From NCBI RefSeq assembly GCF_001190945.1, contig NZ_CP011112.1:1922001-1986000 (forward strand): a stretch of DNA of 64,000 bases, written 5' to 3'. The notes under the pieces were generated by a model. The model was not told the DNA's origin, made no database searches, and worked only from the letters and a program-made list of their open reading frames with translations. This stretch comes from Luteipulveratus mongoliensis. GTDB taxonomy: Bacteria > Actinomycetota > Actinomycetes > Actinomycetales > Dermatophilaceae. Made by a program: the position numbers and the translations under genes. Of the stretch, positions 19,164 through 29,533 are shown one piece after another. Every line of letters begins with the position of its first letter. The stretch's first letter is position 1.

Positions 19164-20326
19164 GCGACCGTCCATCGCGTTCCCTCGTCGGCCTGGGGAT
19201 CGGGCTGGCGGCGGCGGGAGCGACCGCAGCCGTCGGCTTGTCCGTCGGCCGTCTCATGCGCCGACGCGTCGAGGCCCACCGGGTCGACATCGACCCGCAG
19301 TTCGTAGAGATCCCGGACGAAGAGCTGGTCGTCATCGCCGACGACGGTGTGCCGCTGCACGTCGAGATCGACGAGCCGCGCGGTGAGGCGACCGGCGTCA
19401 CGGTGGTGCTCACGCACGGCTACACGCTCAACCTCACCGGCTGGGTGTTCCAGCGACGGGCGCTGCGCGACGCCGGCTACCGGGTCGTGCTCTGGGACCA
19501 CCGCGGCCACGGTCAGTCCGAGGAGGGCGAGGACTCGTCGTACGAGATCGCCCAGCTCGGTCGCGACCTCGCCTCCGTGATCGCTGCCGCCGCGCCCGAG
19601 GGCCCCGTCGCGCTCATCGGCCACTCGATGGGTGGCATGACCGTGATGGCGTACGCCGAGCAGCACCCCGAGGCCTTCCGCGACCGGGTGATCGGTGCGG
19701 GACTGCTCTCAACCAGCGCCGGCGGTCTGCGCGATGTGCACTGGGGACTGGGCCAGCGGCTGGGTGCGGTCGTGCACCGGCTCGGCCCGGGTGCGGTGTC
19801 ACGGCTGGGCGACCAGCAGGATCTCGTGGCGCAGGCGCTCAAGGCCGGCAAGGACGTCGAAGAGCTTGCGGTGCACCACTTCTCGTTCGGTTCACATGTG
19901 CCGCAAGAGATCATCCGGCTGACCGCGGACATGATCTTCTCGACGCGGCTGCACGTCATCGGGGCGTTCCTGCCCACGCTGCAGGAGCACCACCGCTTCG
20001 ACATCCTGCACAGCTTCGACGGCATCGAGACGCTCGTCATGAACGGCACCGTCGACCGCATCACACCGCCGGACCACTCCGAGGCGATCGTGGCGGCCAT
20101 CCCCGGCGCCGAGCACGTCGTCGTCAAGGATGGCGGGCACGTGCTCATGCTCGAGTATCCCGACCTGGTCAACGACGAGCTGCTCGCCCTGCTCAAGCGC
20201 GCGGAGCGGGCCGTCGAGAAGCCTCGCCGTCGTACGCCCCTGATGCGCCGCACGGTGACCGACATCGCCGGTCGTCGGCGCGGCTCTTCGTCCCGGTCGC
20301 GAGGTCGGGCAGGTCAGGGTGCCTGA
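19160..20326 (+). CDS. Alpha/beta-hydrolase with N-terminal membrane segment
   Basis: This 388-residue hydrolase is coupled to alr by an ATGA overlap. An N-terminal hydrophobic stretch, VGLGIGLAAAGATAAVGLSV, probably anchors it in the membrane. The catalytic elbow is LIGHSMGGMTV (GHSMGG), with oxyanion HGYTLNLTGW and a late histidine in KDGGHVLMLEYP. The C-terminus is Arg/Ser-rich. This gene sits between alr and tsaE in many actinobacteria, but its substrate is not known to me. Confidence 0.87.
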   Translation: MSDRPSRSLVGLGIGLAAAGATAAVGLSVGRLMRRRVEAHRVDIDPQFVEIPDEELVVIADDGVPLHVEIDEPRGEATGVTVVLTHGYTLNLTGWVFQRRALRDAGYRVVLWDHRGHGQSEEGEDSSYEIAQLGRDLASVIAAAAPEGPVALIGHSMGGMTVMAYAEQHPEAFRDRVIGAGLLSTSAGGLRDVHWGLGQRLGAVVHRLGPGAVSRLGDQQDLVAQALKAGKDVEELAVHHFSFGSHVPQEIIRLTADMIFSTRLHVIGAFLPTLQEHHRFDILHSFDGIETLVMNGTVDRITPPDHSEAIVAAIPGAEHVVVKDGGHVLMLEYPDLVNDELLALLKRAERAVEKPRRRTPLMRRTVTDIAGRRRGSSSRSRGRAGQGA

Positions 20327-20804
20327 GCCGGTCGTCCTCACCGCTGCTGACGCCGAGGAGACCCAAGCGCTGGGGGAGCGGCTCGGCGACCTGCTGCGAG
20401 CCGGCGACCTGGTCGTACTGACGGGTGGCCTGGGCGCGGGCAAGACGACGTTCACGCAGGGCATCGGGCGCGGTCTCAAGGTCCGCGGCCCGATCACGTC
20501 GCCGACGTTCGTGGTCGCCCGGGTGCATCCGTCGCTGGGGGACGGGCCCGAGCTGGTGCACGTCGACGCCTACCGGCTGGGTGGCGCGGCCGAGCTCGAT
20601 GACCTGGACCTCGATGCCGAGCTCGACGAGGCCGTGACGGTCATCGAATGGGGCGCCGGACTCGCCGAGAGCCTGAGCGAGCAGCGCCTGGAGATCGTGC
20701 TGACCGGCACCGACGACCGCAGTCTGCATCTGACCGCCGTAGGCGACCGCTGGGACGAGGTCCTGGCCGCCCTCGCCGGCGATCGGTCCGGACGATCAAC
20801 CTGA
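20319..20804 (+). CDS. tsaE: tRNA t6A biosynthesis ATPase TsaE
   Basis: TsaE is the P-loop ATPase that supports the TsaB-TsaD complex in making threonylcarbamoyladenosine in tRNA. The 161-residue protein has Walker A LTGGLGAGKTTFTQGIGRG near residue 30. It also has the family motifs SPTFVVARVH and VHVDAYRLGG, plus a Walker-B-like VTVIEWGAGLAE. It starts with a GTG, eight bases before the end of the hydrolase gene. tsaB follows 87 bases later. Confidence 0.94.
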   Translation: MPEPVVLTAADAEETQALGERLGDLLRAGDLVVLTGGLGAGKTTFTQGIGRGLKVRGPITSPTFVVARVHPSLGDGPELVHVDAYRLGGAAELDDLDLDAELDEAVTVIEWGAGLAESLSEQRLEIVLTGTDDRSLHLTAVGDRWDEVLAALAGDRSGRST

Positions 20805-20891
20805 CATTCCGTGCCCTCTGGGGCACGAGATGTCTGAACGATCGTCGCGGCGATTGGGTGGGGGACAGACTCGGTCGTTAGCCTGACCGGC

Positions 20892-21560
20892 GTGCTGCTA
20901 GCCATTGACACCGCGACCCAGGCGGTCACCGTCGCCGTCCACGACGGTGCCACGGTGGTCGCCGAGCACAGCACCAGTGATGCCCGCAGGCACACCGAGC
21001 TGCTGGCGCCGAGCATCCGCGACACCTTGCGGGCGGCCGGGCTGCGGCCGCGCGACCTCAGCGCGATCGCGGTCGGTGTCGGTCCGGGTCCGTTCACCGG
21101 GCTGCGCGTCGGCGTGGTGACGGCGCGGACGATGGGCCTGGCCCTCGGCGTACCCGTCCATGGTGTGTGCAGCCTCGACGCGCTCGCGCACGGTGTCATG
21201 GCCGACGGCGAGCGGACGCGGTTCCTCGTGGCGACCGACGCTCGCCGCAAGGAGGTCTACTGGGCGGCCTACGACGTGACCGACCAGGGCGTACGCCGCT
21301 CGGACGGTCCTGACGTCGCGCGTGCCGCAGACCTGCCGGCTCACCTGCGCGGTCTGCCGACCGCCGGTCGCGGACCGCTGCTCTATCCCGATGCTCTCCC
21401 GCACGCGCTGCCACAGCTCGACGTGGGTGCCGGTGCGCTGGCTACCTTCGCGATGGGTGCGTTGCGCCGTGGTGAGGAGCTGCTGGAGCCGCAGCCCCTC
21501 TATCTGCGGCGACCGGATGCCGTACCCCAGTCCGAGCGCAAGCCGGTGTCGACAGCATGA
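20892..21560 (+). CDS. tsaB: tRNA threonylcarbamoyladenosine biosynthesis protein TsaB
   Basis: TsaB is the non-catalytic partner of TsaD in t6A formation. The 222-residue protein has the ASKHA start LLAIDTATQAVTVAVHDG and the TsaB signature AIAVGVGPGPFTGLRVGV. It begins with GTG at 20892 and its stop overlaps rimI by four bases. It lies in the standard tsaE-tsaB-rimI-tsaD run. Confidence 0.95.
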   Translation: MLLAIDTATQAVTVAVHDGATVVAEHSTSDARRHTELLAPSIRDTLRAAGLRPRDLSAIAVGVGPGPFTGLRVGVVTARTMGLALGVPVHGVCSLDALAHGVMADGERTRFLVATDARRKEVYWAAYDVTDQGVRRSDGPDVARAADLPAHLRGLPTAGRGPLLYPDALPHALPQLDVGAGALATFAMGALRRGEELLEPQPLYLRRPDAVPQSERKPVSTA

Positions 21561-22087
21561 CGGCACTGCGTGAGCTGCGATGGACCGACATCGAGACGCT
21601 GGCCGAGCTGGAGCGTGCGCTGTTCGCTGACGACGCCTGGTCCCCGGCCAGCTGGTGGGGCGAGCTCGCCGGCCGGCCGCGGCGGGCGTACGTCGTCGCC
21701 GAGGACGGTGCGGACATTGTCGGGTACGCCGGGGTCGACCGAGCGGGCGACGTCGCCGATGTGATGACGGTTGCCGTTGCGCCTGCGGCGCAGGGCAGCG
21801 GGCTCGGTCAGCAGCTGATGGACTGGATGGTCGACACCGCCCGCGACGGCGGCGCCGAGTCACTTCTGCTCGAAGTGCGTGCCGACAACGCTCCCGCTCG
21901 AAAACTCTACGACCGCAACGGTTTTGAGCAGATCTCAGTGCGGCGCCGTTACTACAAGGCGACGATGCCGACCCGATCGAGCCTGCGAGAGCGGTCGGAG
22001 GAGGAGCCTGGTGGAACGGGCGCTGTCCAGCCGGGTGACGTCGACGCCCTGATCCTGCGCAAGCTGCTCAAGGAGAGCCATGTCTGA
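21557..22087 (+). CDS. rimI: Ribosomal protein S18-alanine N-acetyltransferase-like GNAT
   Basis: RimI acetylates the N-terminal alanine of ribosomal protein S18. The 176-residue protein has the GNAT acetyl-CoA motif [18 protein letters not shown] and the C-terminal [21 protein letters not shown] style region, including YYK before the tail. An extension of about 30 residues follows the usual RimI end ([11 protein letters not shown]). Its ATG overlaps tsaB and its last eight bases overlap tsaD. Confidence 0.92.
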   Translation: MTALRELRWTDIETLAELERALFADDAWSPASWWGELAGRPRRAYVVAEDGADIVGYAGVDRAGDVADVMTVAVAPAAQGSGLGQQLMDWMVDTARDGGAESLLLEVRADNAPARKLYDRNGFEQISVRRRYYKATMPTRSSLRERSEEEPGGTGAVQPGDVDALILRKLLKESHV

Positions 22088-23171
22088 CGGCGCGACCACG
22101 CCAATGGGGTCGACCCGCGGTGGGCAGTCCGACGGGCCTCTCGTCCTCGGCATCGAGTCCAGCTGCGACGAGACCGGGGTGGCGTTCGTCCGAGGCAACA
22201 TCCTTGTCGGCGACGCGCTCGCGAGCAGTGTCGACGAGCACGCGCGCTTCGGTGGCGTCGTGCCCGAGGTGGCCAGCCGCGCGCACCTGGAGTCGATCAT
22301 CCCGATGATCGAGCGGGCCTGTGAGGAGTCGGGCCACAAGCTCGACGACGTCGACGCGATCGCCGTCACCTCGGGCCCGGGTCTCGCCGGTGCGCTGATG
22401 GTCGGCGTCGCCAGTGCCAAGGCCCTTGCGCTGTGCCTCGACAAGCCGCTCTACGGCGTCAACCACCTCGCTGCCCACGTCTGCGCCGATGTGCTCGACC
22501 ACGGTCCGCTGCCCGAGCCGACCGTCGCGCTACTGGTGTCCGGCGGCCACACCAACCTGCTCGTCGTCCGCGACATCGCCTCTGACATCGAGGAGCTCGG
22601 CGGCACGATCGACGACGCGGCGGGGGAGGCGTACGACAAGGTCGCCCGGGTGCTCGGCCTGCCCTACCCGGGTGGTCCGCACATCGACCAAGCCGCTCGT
22701 GAGGGCGACCGGGACGCGATCGCCTTCCCGCGTGGCCTCACGTCCCGCAAGGACATGGACCGACACCGCTACGACTACTCCTTCTCCGGTCTCAAGACGG
22801 CCGTCGTGCGATGGGTCGAAGCGCGCGAGCGAGCCGGTGAGCCGGTCCCGGTCAACGACGTCGCGGCGAGCTTCAGCCACGCGGTGGCCGACGTGCTGAC
22901 CCGCAAGGCCGTCCTCGCATGCACTGAGCAGGGCATCGAGGATCTGCAGATCGGCGGGGGAGTGACGGCCAACTCGCAGCTGCGTGCCCTTGCCGAGGAG
23001 CGCTGCGCTGAGGCCGGAATTCGCTTGCGAGTGCCCAGGATTCGGCTCTGCACCGACAACGGCGCGATGGTCGCGGCGCTGGGCTCCCAGATGGTCCAGC
23101 GGGGTCTGCCGCCGTCGGACCTCGCCCTGCCCGCTGACTCGTCTCTCCCTGTGAGGACGGTTCAGGCATGA
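22080..23171 (+). CDS. tsaD: tRNA N6-adenosine threonylcarbamoyltransferase TsaD
   Basis: TsaD transfers the threonylcarbamoyl group to A37 of ANN-decoding tRNAs. The 363-residue protein has the metal-binding histidines in [10 protein letters not shown] and the ASKHA motifs [16 protein letters not shown] and [13 protein letters not shown]. The later [14 protein letters not shown] and [11 protein letters not shown] are family blocks. It is the last t6A gene of this cluster and its stop overlaps the next ATG by four bases. Confidence 0.97.
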   Translation: MSDGATTPMGSTRGGQSDGPLVLGIESSCDETGVAFVRGNILVGDALASSVDEHARFGGVVPEVASRAHLESIIPMIERACEESGHKLDDVDAIAVTSGPGLAGALMVGVASAKALALCLDKPLYGVNHLAAHVCADVLDHGPLPEPTVALLVSGGHTNLLVVRDIASDIEELGGTIDDAAGEAYDKVARVLGLPYPGGPHIDQAAREGDRDAIAFPRGLTSRKDMDRHRYDYSFSGLKTAVVRWVEARERAGEPVPVNDVAASFSHAVADVLTRKAVLACTEQGIEDLQIGGGVTANSQLRALAEERCAEAGIRLRVPRIRLCTDNGAMVAALGSQMVQRGLPPSDLALPADSSLPVRTVQA

Positions 23172-24886
23172 GGACGCACGTACGCCGACCGCTGGTCATC
23201 GCCTGCGCCGCGGCTTTGCTCGCTGGCTGCTCGAGCGGCAGTGATGACGGCGCGGCGTCGCCTTCGCGGACGCTCGTTCCTTCTGCCTCTCTCCCGACCG
23301 GCAACCGATCGGTCACGCCGGTTCCCCAGCGGACGGCCGCTCCGACGCCCTCCGCGACCACTGGTCCGAGCGCTGGTCTGCCGACCGAGGCTGACCTCGC
23401 CAAGGCCCGCCAGGACGTCAGCAAGCTGCCCACCGATCGACTGGCGGCGCAGCTGATCGTCGGGTTCTACACCGGCAGCGGCGAGGACTCCATCGCCAAG
23501 GTGATCAAGAACGAGCACCTCGGCGGCGTCATCCTGTTTCCGGGCAACGTGCCCAGCGGCAGCACCATGACCCGCGACCTGCGGGCGACGTCGCAGCGCG
23601 CCCAGGACGCGATGCGCACCGACGGCCGCGACTGGCCGGCCATCATCTCGGTCGACCAGGAAGGTGGTCCGGTCGCACGGCTCGGTTCGCCGGTCACCGA
23701 GCTGCCGTCGGGGATGGCGTACGGCGCCGCGCACGATCCGGCGCTCGCGACCCGCACCGCGCAGGGCATCGGCCAGGAGCTACGTGCCCTCGGCATGACG
23801 ATGGTGTTCGCCCCAGACGCGGACGTGACGATCGGCGCGCACGACCCGACCGTCGGCGTACGCTCGCCCGGCTCCGACCCGCAGCGGGTGGCGAGCACGG
23901 CGGTGGCGCAGGTCAAGGGCTACACCCAGGCAGGCGTCGTCCCCGTCGTCAAGCACTTCCCGGGCCATGGCTCCGTGACGACCGACAGCCACGTCGGGCT
24001 GCCCGTGCAGGGTGCCTCGCTGGGCGTGCTGAAGAAGCGCGACCTGGTGCCGTTCCAGCAGCTGGTCGGGAGCGGGGCTCCGGCCGTCATGTCTGCGCAC
24101 GTCGTGCTCAACATGGTCGACCCGAGCGCGCCGTCGACCATGAGCAAGCCTGTGCTGACCGGCGTCCTGCGCCAGCAGATGGGTTTCAAGGGCCTGATCA
24201 TCACCGACGCGCTCCAGATGGGCGCCGTCCAGCAGCGCTACGGACCAGCGCGCGGGGCTGTCCAGGCGCTCAAGGCCGGTGCGGACGTGCTGCTCATGCC
24301 GGCCGACCCGAGCGCGTCCGTCAAGGCGATCACGGCCGCAGTCGGCTCCGGAGAGCTGACCCGCGACCGGCTCATCGAGTCGGCGGCGCGGATCGTGGCG
24401 ACCATGCGTCGTACGACCACCGCCCAACCCGCGGCGTCGGCCGTCGGTGCCCACCAGGCCGACGCGCTCGCGCTCGCCCGCGCCTCGGTGACCCAGATCT
24501 CCGGCACCTGCGGCCAACGTGCCGTCGGCGACGGCGTACGGGTCTCCGGTGGCACCGCTCGTGACAGGGCACGTTTCGAGGCAGCGGCGCGCAAGGCCGG
24601 GCTCCGGGTCGGCAGCGGTACGACCGTCCGCCTCCTCGGCGGAGGGGCCTACAACGCCGGCAGCGGCAAGGCCAGTGGCGATGAGGGCGGCAGCGGACAA
24701 GTCATGGTCAGTCTCGATACGCCGTACGCCCTCAGCGCGGGCCCCGCGGCTGCGACGCGGATCGCGGCCTTCGGTCGCACTTCCGCGACCTTCACAGCTG
24801 TCGTCGACGTGCTGACCGGCAAGCAGAAGGCGTCCGGCACGCTGCCGGTCGACGTCGGCCGTTGGAAGGTCGGCGCCGGCTGCTGA
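23168..24886 (+). CDS. Glycoside hydrolase family 3 lipoprotein (NagZ-like)
   Basis: This 572-residue lipoprotein is a probable beta-N-acetylglucosaminidase acting on cell-wall sugars outside the membrane. The signal ends in the lipobox LLAGC, with Cys near residue 19. The family 3 catalytic domain (about 80-400) has [18 protein letters not shown], the NagZ-type His/Asp motif, and [15 protein letters not shown] with the nucleophile Asp. A C-terminal domain of about 150 residues follows, as in larger family members. Its ATG overlaps tsaD, so it joins the t6A operon. The substrate is inferred from the family. Confidence 0.91.
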   Translation: MRTHVRRPLVIACAAALLAGCSSGSDDGAASPSRTLVPSASLPTGNRSVTPVPQRTAAPTPSATTGPSAGLPTEADLAKARQDVSKLPTDRLAAQLIVGFYTGSGEDSIAKVIKNEHLGGVILFPGNVPSGSTMTRDLRATSQRAQDAMRTDGRDWPAIISVDQEGGPVARLGSPVTELPSGMAYGAAHDPALATRTAQGIGQELRALGMTMVFAPDADVTIGAHDPTVGVRSPGSDPQRVASTAVAQVKGYTQAGVVPVVKHFPGHGSVTTDSHVGLPVQGASLGVLKKRDLVPFQQLVGSGAPAVMSAHVVLNMVDPSAPSTMSKPVLTGVLRQQMGFKGLIITDALQMGAVQQRYGPARGAVQALKAGADVLLMPADPSASVKAITAAVGSGELTRDRLIESAARIVATMRRTTTAQPAASAVGAHQADALALARASVTQISGTCGQRAVGDGVRVSGGTARDRARFEAAARKAGLRVGSGTTVRLLGGGAYNAGSGKASGDEGGSGQVMVSLDTPYALSAGPAAATRIAAFGRTSATFTAVVDVLTGKQKASGTLPVDVGRWKVGAGC

Positions 24887-24929
24887 CGGCACCTCCCCAA
24901 AACCGTTGGCCTGCAAAGTGATCGGGCGC

Positions 24930-26339
24930 CTACCGCGCGTTGCGGAGGGTCCGCCACAGGAATGCTGACGCGACAAGAGCCAGGGCGCAGGTGGCCGAGA
25001 GGCACCAGTACGCCCGGTGGAACGACGTCTCGAGGCTGAGCCCGGACGCTGAACCGCGATAGAGCACGACGGCCAGGAGTGCGGCGCCCAGCGCACCGCC
25101 GAGCCGCATCGCGATGTTCACGAGAGCCGACGCATCAGGCATCTGGGAGCGCTGCACCGTCTTGTACGCCGCGGTCGTCGCCGGCATCGCCGCAAGCCCG
25201 ATGGCCACGCCGTTCACGAAGAGCAGCGGGCCGAGCGTGGCAGCGGAGGCCGACGCGCCAAGGAGCGCGAACGGCACGACGGTCACCAGTGTCATCGCGG
25301 AACCACAGACGACCACGATGCCGCTGCCGACGCGATCAACGATCCGACCGGCGACCGGCATCGTCAGGGCGCCGCCGAGCCCGAACGGGATGAGGGTGAG
25401 TCCGGTGTCGATCAGGCTCTTGTCATGCAGCTGCAGGAAGTAGAGCGGAAGCAGCAGCATCGTCCCGAACAGCGCCGCACCCATCAGGCACGAGACGGCC
25501 GTCGCCGACGCGAAGACCCTGTTGCGCAGCAGCTCGAGGTTCAAGATCGCGTGGGGACGGGCCCACGACCGGCGGATGAACGCGACCAGGGCGACCACGC
25601 CGAGCACGAGCGGCAGCCAGGACGACAGGCCCGTGATGGAGCCGGTTCGGCCGACCTCCCCGACCGCGTACAGCACGAGCGACAGGCCGGCCGCACTCAG
25701 GAGCAGGCCGGTGACGTCGAGAGGCCCGGCAGCGCTGCCGTCATCCCGGGGCAGATAGCGGAAGCCGAGTGCGAGGCCGACGGCTCCGATAGGGACGTTG
25801 ATCGCGAAAAGCCATGGCCAGCTGAGGTTTTCGAGCATGACGCCACCGACTGCAGGGCCGATCGCGGGCGCGCCGACCACGACGAGTCCGAGCGTGCTCA
25901 TCACGCGTCCGAGCCGCTGCGGCCCGGCGACCTGGCCGAGAATGCTCTGTCCTGTCGGCACCAGGAGGCCGGCAGACAGACCCTGGAGCACGCGTAGCGC
26001 GATCATCCACTCGATGTTGGGAGCGATCGCGCACAGCGCTGACATGAGGGTGAAGGCGGCGAGCGCACTGAGCCACAACCGTCCTGCGCCGACGCGTCGT
26101 CCGAGCCAGCTGCACGCGGGGAGGGCCACGGCCATCGCCAGCAGGTAGCCGCTCCCGATCCACTGCACGGAGTCCAACGAGGCGTGCAGATCCTTGCCGA
26201 TGCTCTCGAGGCCGATGTTGACCAGCGAGGTGTCCAACGTGCCCATGAAGGCGCCGAAGACCACGACGCACGCCACCCGCCACACCTCCCGAGGAATGGC
26301 GTCGGCGGCCTTCGGGTCGGTGATCGTGGACTGCGACAT
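24930..26339 (-). CDS. MFS drug transporter, DHA2 (EmrB/QacA-like) type
   Basis: This 469-residue exporter has about 13-14 hydrophobic segments, fitting the 14-helix drug:H+ antiporters. GTLDTSLVNIGLESIG is the first-helix motif and VLQGLSAGLLVPTGQSILGQ the antiporter motif. A GGAGG-type ribosome site precedes the ATG. It is divergent from a MarR-type gene 82 bases away, a common local-regulator arrangement. Substrates are unknown. Confidence 0.9.
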   Translation of the reverse strand: MSQSTITDPKAADAIPREVWRVACVVVFGAFMGTLDTSLVNIGLESIGKDLHASLDSVQWIGSGYLLAMAVALPACSWLGRRVGAGRLWLSALAAFTLMSALCAIAPNIEWMIALRVLQGLSAGLLVPTGQSILGQVAGPQRLGRVMSTLGLVVVGAPAIGPAVGGVMLENLSWPWLFAINVPIGAVGLALGFRYLPRDDGSAAGPLDVTGLLLSAAGLSLVLYAVGEVGRTGSITGLSSWLPLVLGVVALVAFIRRSWARPHAILNLELLRNRVFASATAVSCLMGAALFGTMLLLPLYFLQLHDKSLIDTGLTLIPFGLGGALTMPVAGRIVDRVGSGIVVVCGSAMTLVTVVPFALLGASASAATLGPLLFVNGVAIGLAAMPATTAAYKTVQRSQMPDASALVNIAMRLGGALGAALLAVVLYRGSASGLSLETSFHRAYWCLSATCALALVASAFLWRTLRNAR

Positions 26340-26383
26340 GGCAAACCTCCTAGAAAGCGGGGCGAAGCAATTGCAGACAGTAT

Positions 26384-26412
26384 CAATAGTAGGTCACACC
26401 CACAATAGGTAG
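26384..26412. promoter_or_regulatory. Possible MarR operator half-sites
   Basis: The hexamer CAATAG occurs twice, at 26384-26389 and 26403-26408, 19 bases apart, in the AT-richer gap between the divergent MFS and MarR starts. The repeat is short, so the call rests mainly on its position. Confidence 0.35.
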
Positions 26413-26421
26413 AATCCTTGA

Positions 26422-26847
26422 ATGGTCGACACAACACCGCACCCCGATGGCCTGCTCCGCTTCCCGACCTATGTGCTCGGCCTGCTGCACAAGGCGTCAC
26501 ACGCCGAGGCCGGGTCCTCGTTGCGAGACCACTGGGTGCTGGTCTGCCTGGACGAGGAGCGCGACCTGTCGCAGCAACAGCTGTCCGATGCCTTGCGCAT
26601 CGATCGCAGCGATGTGGTTCGGTTGATCGACGGTCTGGAGTCAGCGGGTTATGTTGTGCGGCAACGAGATTCGCATGACCGACGTCGCTATCAGCTGTCG
26701 ATCACTCCTGCCGGGAGGGCGCAGCGCAAGCGAGTCGACCGACAGATCGAGCAGGCTCAGGACCGGGTCCTGGCAGCATTGGATCCGGCCGAGCGCGAAC
26801 AGCTGCATCGGCTGGCGCTCAAAGCGTTGGGCCACCCTGAGTCGTGA
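26422..26847 (+). CDS. MarR family transcriptional regulator
   Basis: This 141-residue winged-helix regulator has the MarR DNA-binding block LSQQQLSDALRIDRSDVVRLIDGLESAGYV (recognition helix region), followed by the wing RDSHDRRRYQLSIT. The C-terminal helices complete the dimer domain. It is divergent from the MFS pump and probably represses it in response to a small aromatic or drug ligand. The start is the ATG at 26422. Confidence 0.9.
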   Translation: MVDTTPHPDGLLRFPTYVLGLLHKASHAEAGSSLRDHWVLVCLDEERDLSQQQLSDALRIDRSDVVRLIDGLESAGYVVRQRDSHDRRRYQLSITPAGRAQRKRVDRQIEQAQDRVLAALDPAEREQLHRLALKALGHPES

Positions 26848-26871
26848 GCGCTCGACGTCGAGCGGGTCGGG

Positions 26872-28104
26872 TCAGAACGGCGTGACGACCAGGACGACCT
26901 GGGTGGTCCGCAGCCGCGTCACCACAATGGTCACCGTCTGGTCGCCGCTCAGGCGCAGCTGTCGACGCAGCTGGTCGGCGTCCACCGACACCCCGCGCTT
27001 CTTGATCGTCACGCGTCCCGCACGCCGGTCGCGCAGCAGGGCGCGCAGCCCCTTGACGTTGTACGGGAGCACGTCCGTCACGGCGTAGCGACGTGCCCAG
27101 GGGAGCCGCATCTCGTGCGACGCGTTGACGTAGCCCAGCCCTGGCGACAGCTCCCGTCCGCCGACCGCGTTGGCCAGCGCACCGACCAGGCCGGCCCGGA
27201 TCACGGCCCGGTCCGCCTCGTAGAGGTAGCGGTCGAGCCGCCCGATCTCGGCCAACGTCGGATCGGCGTCCTTCGCCATCGTCTCGTCGACCACGGCATC
27301 CACCCGCCGGCCGAGCACGCGAGCGGACCGCCCCGGGCGGCGTACGAGAGTGCCCCACCACAGCGCGCACTCGACGACCTCGCCGTCGTACGACGTCCAC
27401 TCGGCTTCGGCGCGAGCCGGAAGCCGGCTGTGCGGGAACGCCGGCGAGAGCTTGGCCCCAGCCCCGGGAACCCGCGAGCTGAGGTCGCGAACCGCGTCCC
27501 ACGACGGGCTCAGGTCCTCCAGGCGGAACAGGCGGCGGGTCTTGCCGTTGACGTCGGCGACGCCGGGTGTGCGTCGAGCCGGGTCGAGCCAGACACCCAC
27601 ACCTCGCGCCCCCTCGCCGGTCGGCAGCGGCACCGACTCGGCGGTGGCTTCCTCGACGGCGGCGCGCGTCCACGGCCGGAGGTTGACGGCGGCGATCGCC
27701 GCCGTCACCTCGTCCGCATCCACAGCGTTGACCCGAAGTCCGGCAGCCGCGAAAGCCATTGCGTCAGAACCGATTCCGCAACCCAGGTCGTAGACGTGGC
27801 GGATCCCGGCATCGGCAAATCGTTGTGCGTGAGCCTCGGCGATCGGCCTCCGGGTGGCCTGCTCCAGACCGTCACGGGTGAGCAGCATCTCGGCTGCTGT
27901 CGGGCCGAGCTTGTCGACCGCGCGAGCGCGCAGCTGGGACTGGGTCAGCGCGGCCGCGACGAGGTCGGGCTCGAAGCCTGCGGCCCGCAGCCGGGCGCCG
28001 AGGGCGAGCGCCGTCGACTCGTCGTAGGGCGGGAGCGACTGCAGCAGGCCCCAACCCTCACCGGACGTCAGCCGGTGCACGAGCGGAAGGTCCATGACCG
28101 TCAT
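26872..28104 (-). CDS. SAM-dependent methyltransferase with THUMP-like C-terminal domain
   Basis: This predicted class I methyltransferase has 410 residues when started at the ATG at 28104; a second ATG three codons later is equally possible. The SAM-binding motif is VYDLGCGIGSDAMAF near residue 105, with VNAVDADEVTA after it. The C-terminal part from about residue 310 (KGLRALLRDRRAGRVTIKKRG) resembles the THUMP-like domain annotated in actinobacterial methyltransferases. Members probably act on nucleic acid, but the target is unknown to me. It is divergent from the ktrB-like gene. Confidence 0.85.
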   Translation of the reverse strand: MTVMDLPLVHRLTSGEGWGLLQSLPPYDESTALALGARLRAAGFEPDLVAAALTQSQLRARAVDKLGPTAAEMLLTRDGLEQATRRPIAEAHAQRFADAGIRHVYDLGCGIGSDAMAFAAAGLRVNAVDADEVTAAIAAVNLRPWTRAAVEEATAESVPLPTGEGARGVGVWLDPARRTPGVADVNGKTRRLFRLEDLSPSWDAVRDLSSRVPGAGAKLSPAFPHSRLPARAEAEWTSYDGEVVECALWWGTLVRRPGRSARVLGRRVDAVVDETMAKDADPTLAEIGRLDRYLYEADRAVIRAGLVGALANAVGGRELSPGLGYVNASHEMRLPWARRYAVTDVLPYNVKGLRALLRDRRAGRVTIKKRGVSVDADQLRRQLRLSGDQTVTIVVTRLRTTQVVLVVTPF

Positions 28105-28150
28105 CTTGGCGCACGTGCTCCGGAGCGTGGGAAGGAGCCGGTGACATGCT

Positions 28151-29533
28151 GTGGACGATCTCCGTCCAACGTCCGACTGTTCGAGGAGCACCTGCAGCGT
28201 GGTCCGTGCATCCCTTGGCCGCCCGACCCGGATGGTGGTGCTCGCCTATCTCCTCGCGGCGGCCATCGGCACCGTGCTGCTCATGATCCCGGCGGCCACG
28301 ACCCAGGAGGGCTCGGGCGACTTCCGGGATGCGCTGTTCACGAGCGTGAGCGCCGTCTGCATCACGGGTATGTCCACGGTGGACGTCTCGACCTACTGGA
28401 CGCCGTTCGGGCAGAGCGTCATCCTCTGCCTGGTCCAGATCGGCGGCCTCGGCATCATGACGCTGGCCATGCTGCTGGTGCTGGTCGTACGCGGCCGGCT
28501 CGGCCTGCGTGACACGCTCGCCGCCCAGGCCGACGCGCACACGCTGACGTTCGGCGACGTACGCCGCCTGCTGCGGCGGATCGTCACCCTGTTCGTGGTC
28601 GTCGAGCTGGTCGTGGCGGTGCTGCTGACCATCAGGTTCAGGGCCGCGTACGACGCTGGCATCGGCCAGGCGCTCTGGCACGGGGTCTTCCACGGGGTGT
28701 CGTCGGTCAACAACGCCGGCTTTGCTCTCTACCCCGACGGGATGATCAGCTTCGTCGGCGACATCTGGATCATCGGCCCGCTGTGTCTCGGGGTGCTGCT
28801 GGGCGGTCTCGGCTACCCCGTGCTGTTCGAGCTGCGGCAGCGCGGCCGCCGGTACCGCCAGTGGTCGATGCACCTGCAGCTGACGATCAAGGGCACGGTT
28901 CTGCTGTTCGTGGTCGGACTGGTGGCGTTCGTCGGGTTCGAGTGGAGCAACCCGGGCACGCTCGGGCCTCTCGGCGTCTGGGACAAGACCGTCGGCGGAC
29001 TGGCCGGCACGGTCTTCCCGCGGACCTCGGGATTCAACTCGGTCGACTACGCCCAGATCCGTCCCGAGACGATGACCATCAGCTACGTGCTGATGTTCAT
29101 CGGTGGTGGCAGTGCGGGCACGGCAGGCGGCATCAAGCTGACGACGTTCCTGATCCTGGCCGCCGTGATGTGGGCCGAGATCCGCGGTGAGCGCGACGTC
29201 ACCGTCGGCCACCGCAGGATCCCGGCCGAGACGCAGCGGCAGGCCCTCACCGTCGCGCTGCTCGGCGTCGCGTGCGTGATGCTTGGCACGATCGTCATGG
29301 TGTCGGTGACGTCGTTGCCGTTGGAGCTGGCGATGTTCGAGGTGATCTCGGCGTTCTCGACCGTAGGCCTGTCCGCGAACGTCACGCCCCAGCTGCCTGC
29401 CGCCGGTGAGGCGGTGCTGATGGTGCTGATGTTCATCGGCCGCGTCGGCATCATCACCGTGGCGTCCTCGTTGGCGTTGAGCAGCCGGCGTCGCCGCTAC
29501 CAGCTGCCCGAGGAACGACCGATCGTGGGCTAG
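28151..29533 (+). CDS. Potassium uptake channel subunit, TrkH/KtrB family
   Basis: This 460-residue membrane protein forms the ion-conducting part of a Ktr/Trk potassium system. Four pore-loop glycines of the selectivity filter are visible in turn: CITGMST, NNAGFAL, RTSGFNSVD and STVGLSANV. About eight hydrophobic segments fit the TrkH fold. The start is taken as the GTG at 28151. The gating subunit KtrA-like gene lies at 30520, past a divergent OsmC/OhrR pair. Its TAG and the OsmC stop share the same four bases (CTAG). Confidence 0.92.
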   Translation: MDDLRPTSDCSRSTCSVVRASLGRPTRMVVLAYLLAAAIGTVLLMIPAATTQEGSGDFRDALFTSVSAVCITGMSTVDVSTYWTPFGQSVILCLVQIGGLGIMTLAMLLVLVVRGRLGLRDTLAAQADAHTLTFGDVRRLLRRIVTLFVVVELVVAVLLTIRFRAAYDAGIGQALWHGVFHGVSSVNNAGFALYPDGMISFVGDIWIIGPLCLGVLLGGLGYPVLFELRQRGRRYRQWSMHLQLTIKGTVLLFVVGLVAFVGFEWSNPGTLGPLGVWDKTVGGLAGTVFPRTSGFNSVDYAQIRPETMTISYVLMFIGGGSAGTAGGIKLTTFLILAAVMWAEIRGERDVTVGHRRIPAETQRQALTVALLGVACVMLGTIVMVSVTSLPLELAMFEVISAFSTVGLSANVTPQLPAAGEAVLMVLMFIGRVGIITVASSLALSSRRRRYQLPEERPIVG